From Flavobacterium sediminis (lineage in GTDB: Bacteria > Bacteroidota > Bacteroidia > Flavobacteriales > Flavobacteriaceae): a DNA stretch of 64,000 nucleotides. The stretch is from positions 2,046,001-2,110,000 of the forward strand of contig NZ_CP029463.1 in NCBI RefSeq assembly GCF_003148385.1. The letters run 5' to 3'. The number at the start of each line of letters is the position of its first letter. Positions within the stretch are counted from its first letter, which is position 1. Of this stretch, positions 63,724 to 64,000 are shown piece by piece. A program made the position numbers and the translations under genes. Under the pieces are notes generated by a model. The model ran no database searches and had not been told where the DNA came from. It saw only the letters and a program-made list of their open reading frames with translations.

Positions 63724-63807
63724 TTAATCGATCATGCTCTCAATAATTTTCAAGAGAGCTAAAATAATTTTTATAATAGTTTGAAAATCAATTTTTACCT
63801 CTTTCAT
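63724..63807 (-). CDS. Small hydrophobic 27-aa protein
   Basis: ATG at 63807 (minus strand) opens a 27-codon frame ending in TAA at 63724: MKEVKIDFQTIIKIILALL... then KIIESMID. The middle (residues 9-22) is a strongly hydrophobic, amphipathic helix. It lies between a terminator hairpin and the exonuclease gene, seven bases from its ATG. No known family is recognised. It may be a real small membrane peptide; coding status is unproven. Confidence 0.5.
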   Translation of the reverse strand: MKEVKIDFQTIIKIILALLKIIESMID

Positions 63808-63821
63808 TTTCTTAGTTTTTT

Positions 63822-63856
63822 AAAAACCTCGAAAATGCTATCTTTTCGAGGTTTTT
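63822..63856. terminator. Bidirectional terminator hairpin
   Basis: AAAAACCTCGAAAA at 63822-63835 pairs with TTTTCGAGGTTTTT at 63843-63856 (14 bp). T-runs stand on both strands. On the minus strand it ends the gene that enters from beyond 64000. Confidence 0.85.
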
Positions 63857-64000
63857 TTATTTTACAAAAATCTCTTTCAACTGCCCGATGACGTTTCCGC
63901 TTCCTGAAATGGTAATTTCTCCGATACGGTCAGCGATTTTCTCCACATATTCCATTTCTTTCAATTTCCACAACATTTCGTTTTCTTCCATCAATTTAGC
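63857..64000 (-). CDS. C-terminal part of an unidentified protein (partial)
   Basis: The minus strand has an open frame entering from the window edge and ending at TAA 63857. It gives 47 residues (AKLMEENEMLWKLKEMEY... to GQLKEIFVK). The charged helix followed by a short Gly/Ser-rich tail could be the end of an SPFH/band-7 protein, but this is a guess. The 5' end lies outside the window. Confidence 0.7.
   Translation of the reverse strand, partial: AKLMEENEMLWKLKEMEYVEKIADRIGEITISGSGNVIGQLKEIFVK

Noticed and set aside
1..64000. CRISPR arrays, insertion sequences, prophage or rRNA operons
   Set aside because: No regularly spaced repeats, transposase, integrase, phage structural genes or rRNA sequences were seen.

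Overview
This 64-kb window is chromosomal DNA from a member of the Flavobacteriaceae (Bacteroidetes/Bacteroidota), probably Flavobacterium or a close relative. Several signs agree: the base composition is AT-rich; most transcription units have a Bacteroidetes-type -7 element (TAnnTTTG) just upstream; Shine-Dalgarno sequences are almost absent; gldB and gldC (gliding motility) lie next to nadE; the primary sigma factor is the short (287 aa) Bacteroidetes type; and the gene order from rlmN through polyprenyl synthetase, dnaG, nadE, gldBC, engB and mraZ to the division cluster is the one I remember from this family.

Layout. 1-5.4 kb: two identical tRNA-Gly genes, pepE, and a cell-envelope cluster of two CarboxypepD_reg-like proteins, a DUF6702-like protein and an M1 metallopeptidase. 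5.5-20 kb: housekeeping genes (tatA, PAP2 phosphatase, O-methyltransferase, FMN-binding glutamate-synthase-like protein, rlmN, polyprenyl synthetase, an ECF sigma factor with a membrane partner and an outer-membrane protein, dnaG, a LuxR-type response regulator, nadE, gldB, gldC, engB, an alpha/beta hydrolase). 20.2-35.8 kb: a nearly complete dcw cluster (mraZ, rsmH, ftsL, ftsI, murE, mraY, murD, ftsW, murG, murC, ftsQ, ftsA, ftsZ) without murF, murB or ddl, preceded by a three-repeat MraZ operator. 35.9-40.6 kb: yqeY, tRNA-Arg, and then an accessory stretch (GNAT, rhodanese, LysR, Crp/Fnr, an exported isochorismatase-like hydrolase, a broken NmrA-like fragment).

40.6-49.1 kb is the most distinctive block. 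It holds a stand-alone receiver protein, a membrane-anchored HEAT-like protein, a processive GT2 glycosyltransferase, an LTA-synthase/OpgB-type phosphoglycerol transferase with a C-terminal TPR region, a TPR plus YaiO-like outer-membrane barrel, and an exported glycerophosphodiester phosphodiesterase. Together they look like a system that makes, decorates with phosphoglycerol, exports and trims a surface polysaccharide in a Gram-negative bacterium. This is an inference from gene content. It is followed by a LytTR/histidine-kinase pair, an ExbB/TolQ-like small membrane protein, an MtfA-like peptidase, a CBS protein, rpe and the primary sigma gene (rpoD). 54.9-63.1 kb is an AraC - MFP - RND - TolC - FabH - TetR efflux locus. 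The window ends with a DnaQ-like exonuclease, a previously unlisted 27-codon ORF and the 3' end of another gene.

Data quality. Five genes (polyprenyl synthetase, rsmH, ftsW, ftsZ, the YaiO-like gene) are each broken by what looks like one missing G in a G-run, and adding one base makes every one of them a whole number of codons. As several are essential, homopolymer under-calling is the likeliest cause. Two further frame breaks (the membrane partner of the ECF sigma factor; the NmrA-like fragment) go the other way.
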